This document shows, piece by piece, positions 12,723-21,823 of a DNA stretch of 64,000 nucleotides. This stretch comes from Ciceribacter sp. T2.26MG-112.2 (GTDB taxonomy: Bacteria; Pseudomonadota; Alphaproteobacteria; Rhizobiales; Rhizobiaceae): positions 1 to 64,000 of the forward strand of contig NZ_UEYQ01000004.1 of assembly GCF_900492205.1 (NCBI RefSeq). The letters run 5' to 3'. A program made the position numbers and the translations under genes. Every line of letters starts with the position of its first letter. Position 1 is the first letter of the stretch. The notes beneath the pieces were generated by a model. That model saw only the letters and a list, made by a program, of their open reading frames with translations, did no database searches and was not told the origin of the DNA.

Positions 12723-12746
12723 CAGGCTGCTGAGCGGTTAAAGGCC

Positions 12747-13622
12747 TCAGAAGGCCATTTCGCGGACCTGCTCCGCCTTCGGGCCGTAATGGGTGAGCGC
12801 GGTCTTCAGTTTTTCCAGGGCCCGGGTCTCGATCTGGCGCACGCGTTCCTTCGAGATGCCGAGTTCGGCGCCCAGTTCTTCCAGCGTGGCGCCGTCCTCG
12901 CTCAGGCGGCGGGCCTTGATGATGCGGTTTTCCCGGTCGTTGAGTTCGGTCATGGCGTTGTTCAGCCAGCCGCGCCAGCGTTCTCCGTCGATGATGCCGC
13001 TCACCTGCTCATCCGGCGGCAGGTCATCGCTTTCCAGCATTTCCAGCTGTTCGCTGCCATCGCCGTCGCGGCCCTTGATCGGCGCCTGCAGCGAGGCGTC
13101 ATTGCCCGAGAGACGGGCATCCATGGACTGGACGTCGGCAAGGCTGACGCCGAGCGCCGAGGCGATCTCCTGGTGGATGGCCTGGTCGCTCAGCCGATTG
13201 TCCCCCTGGGCGAGCTTGGCGCGCAGGCGGCGCAGGTTGAAGAACAGCGCCTTCTGCGACGAGCTCGTGCCGCCGCGCACGATCGACCAGTTGCGCAGGA
13301 TGTAATCCTGCATGGAGGCGCGGATCCACCAGCCGGCATAGGTGGAGAAACGCACCTCGCGGGCCGGTTCGAAACGGGCGGCCGCTTCCAAGAGGCCGAT
13401 ATAGCCTTCCTGGATCAGGTCGTTGAGCGGCAGGCCGAAGCCGCGGAACTTCGAGGCCATGGCGATCACCAGGCGCATGTGTGCATGGGCGATGCGGTTG
13501 CGCGCATCCTGATCGTTGTCGTCCTTCCAGCGAATGGCGAGATCCAGTTCCTCCTGGCGCTCGAGATAGGGCTGAGCCATCGCAAATCGAATGATGTGTC
13601 TGTCGGCGGACATGGCTTTCAT
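12747..13622 (-). CDS. rpoH2: RNA polymerase sigma factor RpoH, RpoH2 type
   Basis: 291-residue sigma-70-family factor. Region 2 includes RLVIAMASKFRGFGLPLNDLIQEG and STYAGWWIRASMQDYILRNWS; an RpoH box-like segment QKALFFNLRRLRAKLAQ follows; region 4 ends with the helix-turn-helix LEELGAELGISKERVRQIE. The MKAMSADRHIIRFAMAQPYL start and DLIQEG segment fit the RpoH2 branch of rhizobia, which governs oxidative and stationary stress genes, and not RpoH1. The start at 13622 has GGAG seven bases upstream; an in-frame ATG 12 bases earlier overlaps that ribosome site. Confidence 0.92.
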   Translation of the reverse strand: MKAMSADRHIIRFAMAQPYLERQEELDLAIRWKDDNDQDARNRIAHAHMRLVIAMASKFRGFGLPLNDLIQEGYIGLLEAAARFEPAREVRFSTYAGWWIRASMQDYILRNWSIVRGGTSSSQKALFFNLRRLRAKLAQGDNRLSDQAIHQEIASALGVSLADVQSMDARLSGNDASLQAPIKGRDGDGSEQLEMLESDDLPPDEQVSGIIDGERWRGWLNNAMTELNDRENRIIKARRLSEDGATLEELGAELGISKERVRQIETRALEKLKTALTHYGPKAEQVREMAF

Positions 13623-13882
13623 CGGTTTCTCCATCGGCGGTACGATCAGGATGGGTGTTGTCCCGGCACTCATGCATGAACGGGCAAGAGCCATTCGGGT
13701 TCCATCGCGCGTAGGACGAAGTTTCCCAAAGGCAAGGGTTCCGAATGCGGCACGTTCAAAAGGTATTACGGGGAAGATGGGCATCCGGTTCGACACGCGC
13801 ATGGCAAATGCCGGCGTGCCGCCGTCTTCTCACGCAGTTGTGATGAAGCGTTGCGCTCTCTGGCCGACGGAAGCGGTGTGGT

Positions 13883-14638
13883 TCAGAGAGTGGGGGAGCG
13901 ATGCAAGGGCGCCAGCCGTGGGACCGGCCAGCCCTTGGCGTCGGGCATGAAGACCAGACGATAGCGGGCAAAGAGATTGGCCAGCAGGAGCGTGAACCAG
14001 GCGCCGAAGGACAGCCCGGCAATGACGTCGCTCGGATAATGCGCACCGACCATGACGCGGCTGAAACCCATCCACAATGCCAAAAGCATGAAGGCAAGCC
14101 GGAAGCGTGGCAGAAGCAGGATCAGCACCATGAAGATGGCGCCCACCGTGGTCGCATGACCGGAGGGAAAGCTCTCGAATTTCGAACCGCTGAAGGCGGA
14201 GAAGCCGAACGCCCCCCAGTCCTCGAACTGGCCGGGGCGGGCACGACCGATGATCCGCTTCAGGATGTTGGCGGAGAGGCCGGAGAGCGCGACCGCCAGG
14301 AAGACATAGGCTCCGATCTGGGCTGAATAGAGCGCGCGGAAACGCTGTTTCAGGTTGGGCGACAGGCGAAAGGAGGCAAGGCCGGTGAGGAACAGCATGG
14401 CCGAGGCGATGAGAATCCAGCCCGAACTGCCGAATTCGGTGATCATCCTGCCGAGCGAGCGGGTGAAGATGTCCCGGTGCCGGAAGGCGCCGATGGCCTC
14501 GTCGAGGATGAGGAAGGACAGGATGACCAGGTTGGCGGATACGACGGCGAAGATCTGCCAGTAATGCGGCGCCGGCGGGTGCCGGTTGAGGTCACGACGC
14601 GTCTTCAGCCATGTCCTGATCTTGTCGATGCCGCTCAC
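13883..14638 (-). CDS. PAP2-family membrane phosphatase
   Basis: 251-residue inner-membrane protein with about six hydrophobic segments. The three acid-phosphatase signatures are present in order: KRIIGRARP, FPSGHAT and SRVMVGAHYPSDVIAG. Such enzymes dephosphorylate lipid phosphates (undecaprenyl pyrophosphate, phosphatidate, or lipid A in LpxE types) on the periplasmic face. The sequence does not decide the substrate; the LpxE possibility is worth considering in a rhizobium. It lies downstream of leuB, beyond a terminator-like hairpin. Confidence 0.85.
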   Translation of the reverse strand: MSGIDKIRTWLKTRRDLNRHPPAPHYWQIFAVVSANLVILSFLILDEAIGAFRHRDIFTRSLGRMITEFGSSGWILIASAMLFLTGLASFRLSPNLKQRFRALYSAQIGAYVFLAVALSGLSANILKRIIGRARPGQFEDWGAFGFSAFSGSKFESFPSGHATTVGAIFMVLILLLPRFRLAFMLLALWMGFSRVMVGAHYPSDVIAGLSFGAWFTLLLANLFARYRLVFMPDAKGWPVPRLAPLHRSPTL

Positions 14639-14709
14639 GTATCGCCTTCCGCTTCATGCCTGCCTGCCGGGCGGGGGGAAGACCTTCAAGACTTCCCTGA
14701 ACGACCGGC

Positions 14710-14736
14710 AGCCGCGGCAAGATGATTGCCGCGGCT
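14710..14736 (-). terminator. terminator-like hairpin downstream of leuB
   Basis: AGCCGCGGCAA, loop GATGA, TTGCCGCGGCT: a perfect 11-bp stem 18 bases after the leuB stop. There is no U tract on the leuB strand, so termination may need Rho or be inefficient. Confidence 0.5.
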
Positions 14737-14754
14737 TTCAAATGCAAGAGCCTG

Positions 14755-15867
14755 TCAGGCCGACAGCGCCTTGAACTCGGCGAGGATGGCATCGCCCATT
14801 TCGGTGGTGCCGACCTTGGTTGCGCCTTCGCTCATGATGTCGGCGGTGCGGATGCCCTTGTCGAGCACGGCGGCGATCGCCTTTTCGAGGTTGTCGGCTT
14901 CCTTGACCATGTTGAAGGAGTAACGCAGGCACATGGCGAAGGAGGCGATCATGGCGATCGGGTTGGCGATGCCCTTGCCGGCAATGTCCGGGGCCGAGCC
15001 GTGGACAGGCTCGTAGAGCGCCTTGCGCTTGCCGGTCTTGGCATCCGGTGCGCCGAGCGAGGCAGACGGCAGCATGCCGAGCGAGCCGGTCAGCATGGCG
15101 GCGACGTCGGACAGCATGTCGCCGAAGAGGTTGTCGGTGACGATGACGTCGAACTGCTTCGGCGCGCGCACCAGCTGCATGCCGCCGGCATCGGCCAGCA
15201 TGTGCTCGAGCTGGACGTCGGGATACTTGGCTTTGTGGGTCTCGGTGACAACCTGGTTCCACAAGACGCCCGACTTCATGACGTTGCGCTTTTCCATCGA
15301 ACAGACGCGGTTCTTGCGGGTGCGCGCCAGCTCGAAGGCGACCGAGGCGATGCGCTCGATCTCGTAGGTGTCATAGACCTGGGTGTCGATCGCCCGCTTC
15401 TGGCCGTTGCCGAGATCGGTGATGGTCTTCGGCTCGCCGAAATAGACGCCGCCGGTCAGTTCGCGCACGATCAGGATGTCGAGGCCTTCGACCAGCTCGG
15501 GCTTCAACGACGAGGCATTGGCGAGCGCCGGATAGCAGATGGCCGGGCGCAGGTTGGCGAACAGTTCGAGGTCCTTGCGCAGGCGCAGCAGGCCGGCTTC
15601 GGGGCGAACTTCATAAGGTACCTCGTCCCACTTGGGGCCGCCGACGGCGCCGAACAGCACGGCATCGGCGTTCATCGCCTTTGCCATATCCTCTTCCGAG
15701 ATTGCCGCGCCGTGGGCGTCGTAGGCGCAGCCGCCGACCAGGCCTTCGTCGGTTTCGAAGCCTGCACCCTGCTCGGCGTTCATGTAGGCGATGATCTTGC
15801 GGACCTCGCCCATGGCTTCGGGGCCGATGCCGTCGCCGGGCAGAAGGAAGAGATTGCGCTGTGTCAT
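14755..15867 (-). CDS. leuB: 3-isopropylmalate dehydrogenase
   Basis: 370 residues. Oxidises and decarboxylates 3-isopropylmalate to 2-ketoisocaproate in leucine synthesis. The [16 protein letters not shown] N-terminus, [14 protein letters not shown] arginine cluster, [27 protein letters not shown] metal and substrate region, and [14 protein letters not shown] signature are all seen in full. It is followed by a strong hairpin. leuD lies 160 bases upstream on the same strand. Confidence 0.97.
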   Translation of the reverse strand: MTQRNLFLLPGDGIGPEAMGEVRKIIAYMNAEQGAGFETDEGLVGGCAYDAHGAAISEEDMAKAMNADAVLFGAVGGPKWDEVPYEVRPEAGLLRLRKDLELFANLRPAICYPALANASSLKPELVEGLDILIVRELTGGVYFGEPKTITDLGNGQKRAIDTQVYDTYEIERIASVAFELARTRKNRVCSMEKRNVMKSGVLWNQVVTETHKAKYPDVQLEHMLADAGGMQLVRAPKQFDVIVTDNLFGDMLSDVAAMLTGSLGMLPSASLGAPDAKTGKRKALYEPVHGSAPDIAGKGIANPIAMIASFAMCLRYSFNMVKEADNLEKAIAAVLDKGIRTADIMSEGATKVGTTEMGDAILAEFKALSA

Positions 15868-16029
15868 GAAAAGCCTCCCTGGCTTTGGAAAAGAGTTGCC
15901 GCCTTCTATCGGGCAAAAACCCGCATTTCAAGGACACTCAGCGGCAGAACGGTACGGTGGGAGGCGGCCGTCGCGGGTGATCGCGGCGCGAAGACGGGCA
16001 AGCCGTCGTCGCGCGCAGTCAAGGTTCGA

Positions 16030-16635
16030 TCAGGCCCAGGGATGGGTCTGGGCGTTGGTCTTTTCGAAGGCGGCGATGCTTGCGGCCTTTTCCAGCGTCA
16101 GGCCGATGTCGTCGAGGCCGTTCAGCAGGCAGTGGCGCTTGAAGGCGTCGATGTCGAACTTGATGCGGCCGCCGTCCGGACCGGTGATTTCCTGCGATTC
16201 AAGGTCGACCGACAGAACGGCGTTGGAGCCGCGGTTGGCGTCGTCCATCAGCTTGTCCAGGTCTTCCGGGCTGACCACGATCGGCAGGATGCCGTTCTTG
16301 AAGCAGTTGTTGTAGAAGATGTCGGCGAAAGAGGTGGAAATCACGCAGCGGATGCCGAAGTCGAGAAGCGCCCAGGGGGCATGTTCGCGCGAGGAGCCGC
16401 AGCCGAAATTGTCGCCGGCAACGAGGATCTGGGCATTGCGATAGGCCGGCTTGTTGAGGACGAAATCCGGGTTTTCCGAACCGTCTTCCTTGTAGCGTGC
16501 CTCGGCGAACAGACCCTGGCCGAGACCTGTGCGCTTGATGGTCTTCAGATAGTCCTTCGGGATGATCATGTCGGTGTCGACGTTGACGACCGGAAGGGGT
16601 GCTGCGACGCCGGTGAGCTTTGTGAACTTTTCCAT
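16030..16635 (-). CDS. leuD: 3-isopropylmalate dehydratase small subunit
   Basis: 201 residues, the usual length. Pairs with LeuC (not in this window) to isomerise 2-isopropylmalate to 3-isopropylmalate. [17 protein letters not shown] is the swivel-domain signature; [13 protein letters not shown] near the N-terminus is also typical. Upstream of leuB on the same strand with a 160-base gap in which no gene is evident. Confidence 0.97.
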   Translation of the reverse strand: MEKFTKLTGVAAPLPVVNVDTDMIIPKDYLKTIKRTGLGQGLFAEARYKEDGSENPDFVLNKPAYRNAQILVAGDNFGCGSSREHAPWALLDFGIRCVISTSFADIFYNNCFKNGILPIVVSPEDLDKLMDDANRGSNAVLSVDLESQEITGPDGGRIKFDIDAFKRHCLLNGLDDIGLTLEKAASIAAFEKTNAQTHPWA

Positions 16636-16776
16636 CAGACCCTGCCTTCGGAATGCAATTGGCGAATTCCAGCAGCCATTAGAGGAAAATCGCGCGGATT
16701 TGAAGGCCTATATTGGCCAAACGAGTACGCCCGGACGCCGAAGCGTCAGTTTTTCCGGGCCTCCCGTCGGTTCGAT

Positions 16777-17016
16777 TCAAAGATCGATGATCGTGCCGCG
16801 GCCGTCGTTCCACACGCGAATCTCGCGGGCCTGGCCTTGAGTCTTCGCCCTTGCATAGACCGGAGCCTTCTTCGGCCGCAAGGTCAGCATGCGGGCGGCA
16901 AGGGTCAGCGTCAGCACGGCCCCGGCGATCAGCGTCAGCGAGACGGTGAAGACCGCGGCGATGGCGAGCACGACGATGCCGGCGGCGGCAATGGCGAGGG
17001 AACGGAAATTCTGCAT
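16777..17016 (-). CDS. small membrane protein of unknown function
   Basis: 79 residues from ATG 17016 (MQNFRSLAIAAAG). One long hydrophobic stretch (residues 8-37 or so) may span the membrane once or twice, followed by a basic tail ending IRVWNDGRGTIIDL. A GAAAGGATATCC stretch ahead of the ATG could be the ribosome site. No family recognised. It is divergent from the CoA-lyase operon. Confidence 0.6.
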   Translation of the reverse strand: MQNFRSLAIAAAGIVVLAIAAVFTVSLTLIAGAVLTLTLAARMLTLRPKKAPVYARAKTQGQAREIRVWNDGRGTIIDL

Positions 17017-17122
17017 GATGGATATCCTTTCTCGTCTGCCAAGGTGGTCCTTCTCCCCTCGAAATGCAAGGGATTTCCGGCAAATGTCGCCTTGCACGGC
17101 GGGCGAAAGATTGGCAGAACTG

Positions 17123-18040
17123 ATGGCCATGAAGCCGATCAATTCCCATCATCCGGCGCGGCTGCGCCGCTCGGTCCTCAGCGTTCCGGCGATCAATGTG
17201 CGGGCGCTCGAAAAGACGCACGGCCTTGCCTGCGATGCCGTCATCTTCGATCTCGAGGATTCCGTAGCGCCGGAGAGAAAGGCCGAAGCGCGGGACAATC
17301 TCAGGCGTTTCTTTGCCGAGACGCCGCTTCAGGGCCGTGAGGCGATCATCCGGGTGAACGGGCTCGAGACGGAATTCTTCGCCGACGACATGGCGGCCGT
17401 CATCGCCTGCCGGCCGGATGCGGTGCTCTTGCCCAAGGTGGACGCGCCGGACGATATCCAGCATGTTGCCGATCTTCTGGCCGAGTCGGATGCGACGGAA
17501 AGTCTCAGGATCTGGGCGATGATCGAGACGCCACGCGGGGTGTTGAACGCCGCGGCAATCGCCGGCTCGGGGCGGACCGCCGGCGGCCTGCTCGATTGCT
17601 TCGTCGCCGGACTGAACGATCTGCGCAAGGAAACCGGCGTGGCGCCCGAGCCGGGGCGGACCTATGTCGTGCCGTTCCTGATGCAGGTGATCCTTGCGGC
17701 GCGCGCCTACGGGCTCGACGCGATCGACAGCGTGTCGAACGAATTCAAGGCGCTGGACGCCTACGAGGCGGAATGCGCACAAGGGCACGCCATGGGTTTC
17801 GACGGCAAGATGTTGATCCATCCGGCGCAGATCGACGGCGCCAACCGGCATTTCGGCTTCTCGGCGGAGGCGCTCGCCGAGGCAAAGGCGATCGTTTCAG
17901 CCTTTGCCGATCCAGCCGTCGCCAGCCTCAACGTCATCAATCTTGACGGCCGCATGGTCGAGCGGCTGCATCTGGAACAGGCCGAGCGGCTGCTCGCCAA
18001 GGCTCAGGTCATCGAGGAAAGAGAAAGAGGGATATCGTGA
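17123..18040 (+). CDS. HpcH/HpaI-family CoA-ester lyase (CitE/malyl-CoA type)
   Basis: 305 residues. RRSVLSVPAINVRALEKT, DAVIFDLEDSVAPERK (metal-binding Glu/Asp), IRVNGLETEF and AMIETPRGVLN (second metal Glu) are the TIM-barrel motifs of citrate lyase beta-like enzymes. These cleave or hydrolyse (S)-citramalyl-, malyl- or beta-methylmalyl-CoA. No lyase alpha or gamma partners are nearby, so it is more likely a stand-alone malyl- or citramalyl-CoA lyase or thioesterase. The start could be ATG 17123 or 17129. Overlaps the next gene by four bases. Confidence 0.85.
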   Translation: MAMKPINSHHPARLRRSVLSVPAINVRALEKTHGLACDAVIFDLEDSVAPERKAEARDNLRRFFAETPLQGREAIIRVNGLETEFFADDMAAVIACRPDAVLLPKVDAPDDIQHVADLLAESDATESLRIWAMIETPRGVLNAAAIAGSGRTAGGLLDCFVAGLNDLRKETGVAPEPGRTYVVPFLMQVILAARAYGLDAIDSVSNEFKALDAYEAECAQGHAMGFDGKMLIHPAQIDGANRHFGFSAEALAEAKAIVSAFADPAVASLNVINLDGRMVERLHLEQAERLLAKAQVIEERERGIS

Positions 18041-18243
18041 AGCTCTATCGTTTCATCACCGGCCCGGACGACGCGGCCTTTTGCCATCGCGTGACGGCGG
18101 CCCTCAATGACGGATGGGAGCTCGCCGGCTCGCCGGCCCTCACCTTCAACGCCCAGGCAGGCGTGGTGACCTGCGGCCAGGCCGTCACCAAGACCATCGA
18201 AGGCCGGGACTACGACCCCTCGAAGAAGCTCACCGAACAATAA
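18037..18243 (+). CDS. DUF1737 protein
   Basis: 68 residues beginning at GTG 18037, which overlaps the lyase stop (GTGA). MKLYRFITGPDDAAFCHRV...LNDGWELAGSP is the DUF1737 pattern; homologues are small soluble proteins of unknown role, often placed after metabolic enzymes. Translational coupling to the CoA-lyase suggests a related function, which is inference. Confidence 0.8.
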   Translation: MKLYRFITGPDDAAFCHRVTAALNDGWELAGSPALTFNAQAGVVTCGQAVTKTIEGRDYDPSKKLTEQ

Positions 18244-18401
18244 GCGGCCAGGCCGCCGGCTCGGGGTTCACTCTCCGGCATAGATGTTTTTCCGCAAGGC
18301 GCCATTGTTCTTGAAGGATGATTGCGGCCATGGTCGGAGCCGGGCGGCCTGCCGAATATGGGTCGGCGCCCATGCCCCCCACGCATCGCAGGAGAATGCC
18401 C

Positions 18402-18827
18402 GTGCTTACCATCCGTCGTCTCGACATTTCCGATGCCCGCCTGCTGATTGCCGGCGCGGCCGACAAGGCCCGCGAGATCGGCGTGCCGATGTGCATCGCC
18501 ATCACCGACGAGAGCGGCCAGCTCGTCGCCTTCGAGCGCATGGACGGCGGCAAGGTGACCAGCACGACGATCGCCATCGACAAGGCGTTCACCGCGGCTG
18601 CGGCGAAGAAGGCGACCCATGAATATGGCGCGGCCAGCCAGCCGGGCAGCCCGGCCTTCGGCATTCATTCGGCGATCGGTGGTCGGCTGATGGTGGTGGG
18701 CGGCGGTCTGCCGGTTGTCATCGACGGCGAGGTGGTCGGCGGAATCGGTATCAGTTCGGGCACGCCGGCCCAGGATCTCAGCTGCGCGGAAGCCGGCATC
18801 GCCCACTTCCTCGCGACGCGGGGCTAA
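18402..18827 (+). CDS. GlcG/HbpS-family protein
   Basis: 141 residues. The KAREIGVPMCIAITDESGQLVAFERMDG and GGLPVVIDGEVVGGIGISSGTP segments define the GlcG/HbpS (DUF336) fold, a small soluble domain that binds haem or corrinoids in some members and accompanies glycolate or diol genes in others. An in-frame ATG at 18396 sits too close to the AGGAG at 18390-18394; GTG 18402 has seven-base spacing and is the better start. Convergent with, and overlapping by four bases, the zincin gene. Confidence 0.82.
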   Translation: MLTIRRLDISDARLLIAGAADKAREIGVPMCIAITDESGQLVAFERMDGGKVTSTTIAIDKAFTAAAAKKATHEYGAASQPGSPAFGIHSAIGGRLMVVGGGLPVVIDGEVVGGIGISSGTPAQDLSCAEAGIAHFLATRG

Positions 18828-19291
18828 TCCTTCAACGAGGCCGACATGCCGTCGGATTCCGCGGCGGCATCTTCGGCGCTTTCCTCGATGCGTTCCATGT
18901 CGTCGTCGGACAGGCCGAAATGATGGCCGATCTCATGGATCAGCACATGGGTGATGATGTCGCCCAGGGTTTCCTCGTTCTCGGCCCAGTAGTCGAGGAT
19001 CGGCCGGCGATAGAGGGTGATGCGGTTCGGCATCTCGCCGGTTTCCATGGTGAAGCGCTCGGAAATGCCGCGGCCCTCGAACAGGCCGAGCAGGTCGAAC
19101 GGCGTTTCGAGCGCCATGTCCTCGAACACTTCGTCGGTGGGAAAATCGGAAATCTCGATGATCAGATTGCCGGTCAGCGCGCGGAATTCCTCCGGCAGAT
19201 GACCATAGGCCTCAATGGCCAGCGACTCGAAGGTGCTGATCGTCGGGGCATGGCGTTCGCGCCAATCTTCGGTCTGGTCGATACGGGCCAT
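18824..19291 (-). CDS. zincin-like metallopeptidase family protein
   Basis: 155 residues. HVLIHEIGHHFGLSDDDME contains a full HExxHxxGL.D metal-binding motif as in the small MMP-like zincin family (PF06262). The middle ITLYRRPILDYWAEN and the acidic C-terminus are also characteristic. Function is not established in the family; it could be a cytosolic protease. Transcribed convergently with the GlcG gene. Confidence 0.85.
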   Translation of the reverse strand: MARIDQTEDWRERHAPTISTFESLAIEAYGHLPEEFRALTGNLIIEISDFPTDEVFEDMALETPFDLLGLFEGRGISERFTMETGEMPNRITLYRRPILDYWAENEETLGDIITHVLIHEIGHHFGLSDDDMERIEESAEDAAAESDGMSASLKD

Positions 19292-19414
19292 CGGTACTCC
19301 TTGACTTCGCTTCCATATAGGACCTTTGCCCCGGCTTTTCGAGTGGGAATCCTGTCAAGGAATAAATTCACACTGAATCCGGTTGACTCTTCTGGCAAGC
19401 TCTGGAATCTCTAG

Positions 19415-19429
19415 GAACATATAGAGAAC
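19415..19429 (+). promoter_or_regulatory. LexA (SOS) box upstream of imuA
   Basis: GAAC-ATATAGA-GAAC, an exact match to the alphaproteobacterial direct-repeat LexA operator (GAAC/GTTC-N7-GAAC/GTTC). A -10-like TATAGA lies inside it, so LexA binding would cover the promoter. It is 20 bases upstream of the imuA start. Confidence 0.9.
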
Positions 19430-19449
19430 ATTCCGACAGGAGAGACGTC

Positions 19450-20370
19450 ATGGGCGCGACCGCTCTGGCGCAGGAGAGGCTTTTTGCCTTGCGCGAAGCC
19501 ATAGCCAGAATCGAGGGCAAGCCGCTTTCCGGCGGGCTCGAACCTGTGTCGGAACCATGCGCCGGGCGATCTCATGGCGGCCCACCTGTTCGGGGGAGGG
19601 AGGCGACGGGCCTCGAAAACCTTCTGCCGGAGGGTTTTCCCAAAGGAGCGATGATCGAGGCCCGCGGGGCACAATTTCGCGATGCGGGTGCCGTCAGCGG
19701 CTTCGGGCTGGGGCTTTGCCTGTCGGCTCGGCCTGCCCGGCCAAATCAGCGGATATTGTGGATCGGCGACCGTTTCGTCGGGCGCGAAACCGGCTTGCCC
19801 TATGCGCCGGGGCTTGTCGATTACGGCCTGCGGCCAGGCGAACTTCTCCATGCCGTGCCGCGCCGCCTGGAGGACGCGCTGTGGCTTGCCGACGCGGCGC
19901 TCGCGTGCCGGGCTTTTTCGGCGGTGATGCTCGAGGTTGCCGGCAATCCGCGCGGCTTCGGGCTGACGGAGAACCGGCGCCTCAGCCTGAAGGCCAAGAG
20001 CACCGGCGGTTTTCTGCTGCTTGTCCGCCAAGGCGGGGAAGAGGAGGCGAGCAGCGCTTCCCTTCGCCTGCTTGTCGAACCCGCGCCGGCGGCAGCGCGG
20101 CTTCTCCCTGATGGATCGATGCTTGGCGGCAGCATCGGCCATTCCGTCTTTCGCCTCGTTCCGGAAAAGAGCCGGCTCGGGGCTCACCCTGAACTGATCC
20201 TGGAGTGGAACCGCCATGACCGCCAATTTTACCCCGCAACTTCCGTTCACGCCGGCGCAAGGCCCGTTTTCCGGCCGGCGCATCCTGGCGCTCTGGCTGC
20301 CGCGTCTGGCGACCGACCGGCTGGCGCGCCGGCGCTGGGGGCTGTCGTGGCGTTCGACCGGGCGTCCTGA
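19450..20370 (+). CDS. imuA: ImuA, SOS mutagenesis accessory protein
   Basis: 306 residues, RecA/SulA-like fold family. LFALREAIARIEG at the N-terminus and the central GLVDYGLRPGELLHAVPRRLEDALWLADAAL segment match alphaproteobacterial ImuA. ImuA works with ImuB and DnaE2 in error-prone translesion synthesis after DNA damage. GGAGAGACGTC provides the ribosome site. The LexA box sits immediately upstream. The C-terminal 50 residues are encoded by DNA that also encodes the start of ImuB in another frame. Confidence 0.88.
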   Translation: MGATALAQERLFALREAIARIEGKPLSGGLEPVSEPCAGRSHGGPPVRGREATGLENLLPEGFPKGAMIEARGAQFRDAGAVSGFGLGLCLSARPARPNQRILWIGDRFVGRETGLPYAPGLVDYGLRPGELLHAVPRRLEDALWLADAALACRAFSAVMLEVAGNPRGFGLTENRRLSLKAKSTGGFLLLVRQGGEEEASSASLRLLVEPAPAAARLLPDGSMLGGSIGHSVFRLVPEKSRLGAHPELILEWNRHDRQFYPATSVHAGARPVFRPAHPGALAAASGDRPAGAPALGAVVAFDRAS

Positions 20371-21823
20371 CCATCCGCCGGTCGTCTGCGCCGGCCGTGT
20401 CGCCAATGCCATGCGTCTGACCGCGCTTGACGAAGAGGCCGAGGCGATCGGCTTGCAGGCCGGCCAGGCGCTGGCGGAGGCGCGGGCCATTTGTCCCACG
20501 CTCGAGGTTGCCGAGGAGGATCCGCAGGCCGACCGGCGCTTTCTCGAGGCGATCGCCGACTGGTGCGACCGCTATACCCCCCTAGTGGCGCTCGATGGCG
20601 CAGACGGGCTGATGCTCGACATTACCGGTTGTGCGCATCTGTTCGGCGGCGAGGCGGCCCTGGTCGACGATCTGCTGGCGCGGCTTTGCCAATTGGGGCT
20701 CGAGGCCAGGGGTGCGATCTCTTCGACGCCGGGTCTTTCCTGGGCGGCCGCCCGCTTTTGCCGGGATCGCGTCGTGGCCGACGGCGAGATGATCGCAGTG
20801 CTGTCGCCCCTGCCGCTCGGCGCGCTGAGGATCGATGCCGGCGTGACGGCGGCGCTGGCCCGGGTCGGGCTGAAGCAGGTGGGCGATCTCCTGGCGGCGC
20901 CGCGCGGCCCCCTGACGCGGCGCTTCGGCCCGGATCTGCTGGTCCGGCTCGACCAGGCGCTGGGGCGGGAGGGGGAGGCGATCGTGCCGCGCCGGCCGGT
21001 TGCCCTGCTCTGCGTCGAACGGCGGCTTGCCGAGCCGATTCGCGACGAGGAGGTCATCCTCGATCTGACCGGCCGGCTAGCGGCCGGATTGAAATCCGGC
21101 CTGGAGGCGCGCGGCGAAGGGGGCCGCCTGTTCGAACTGCTGCTCTTTCGGGTGGACGGGCGGGTCTTTCGCATCGCGATTGGGGCGGCCTCTCCGCTTC
21201 GCGACGGCGATCGCATCAAGGCCCTTTTTGCCGAACGGCTTTCCGTGCTGCACGACGATCTCGATGCCGGTTTCGGATTCGAGATCGTTCGGCTCAACGT
21301 CTTGCGCAGCGAGGCGCTCGCCGAGAGCCAGGGCAGGTTCGGCACGGTGGCGGAAAAAGGCGACGCGGCGCTCGACTTCGTCGACCGGGTGACGGCGCGG
21401 TTCGGCGAGGGCTGCCTCGTGCTGCCCGTCGCCCAGCCGAGCCATTGGCCGGAGCGGGCCTCGAGCCTTGCCCCGCTTGCCGCGGCAAGCGCCTTGCACG
21501 CCGATAAGCAGCCAGGCCCACCGGTGCGCAGCGAACGGCCGATCCGGCTTTTCGCCCATCCCGAGCCGGTCGAGGTCACCGCCGAAGTGCCCGACGGCCC
21601 GCCCGCCAGTTTCCGCTGGCGTCGCGCCCAGCATCGGGTCGTGCGCGCCGAGGGGCCCGAGCGACTGGCACCGGAATGGTGGATCGACGGGGAAGAGGCA
21701 TTGCCGCGCGACTATTTTCGCATCGAGGTCAGCGCCGGCCATCGTTTCTGGCTTTTCCGCCAGGGGCTCTACGAACGCGGCGCCGACCGGCCGAGCTGGT
21801 TCATGCAGGGCATTTTCGCATGA
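20216..21823 (+). CDS. imuB: ImuB, Y-family polymerase-like protein
   Basis: 535 residues. [19 protein letters not shown] is the ImuB N-terminus, with the catalytic acidic residues of true Y-family polymerases replaced. The helix-hairpin and little-finger-like region follow. ImuB bridges the beta clamp and DnaE2 rather than synthesising DNA. ATG 20216 has GGAG nine bases upstream and lies 155 bases inside imuA; the conserved N-terminus shows that the overlap is real from about 20275 on. Its stop overlaps the dnaE2 ATG (ATGA). Confidence 0.9.
   Translation: MTANFTPQLPFTPAQGPFSGRRILALWLPRLATDRLARRRWGLSWRSTGRPDHPPVVCAGRVANAMRLTALDEEAEAIGLQAGQALAEARAICPTLEVAEEDPQADRRFLEAIADWCDRYTPLVALDGADGLMLDITGCAHLFGGEAALVDDLLARLCQLGLEARGAISSTPGLSWAAARFCRDRVVADGEMIAVLSPLPLGALRIDAGVTAALARVGLKQVGDLLAAPRGPLTRRFGPDLLVRLDQALGREGEAIVPRRPVALLCVERRLAEPIRDEEVILDLTGRLAAGLKSGLEARGEGGRLFELLLFRVDGRVFRIAIGAASPLRDGDRIKALFAERLSVLHDDLDAGFGFEIVRLNVLRSEALAESQGRFGTVAEKGDAALDFVDRVTARFGEGCLVLPVAQPSHWPERASSLAPLAAASALHADKQPGPPVRSERPIRLFAHPEPVEVTAEVPDGPPASFRWRRAQHRVVRAEGPERLAPEWWIDGEEALPRDYFRIEVSAGHRFWLFRQGLYERGADRPSWFMQGIFA

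Noticed and set aside
14722..17340. Very long plus-strand open frame opposite leuB and leuD
   Set aside because: It runs through two confirmed minus-strand genes and continues into unrelated sequence; antisense shadow.
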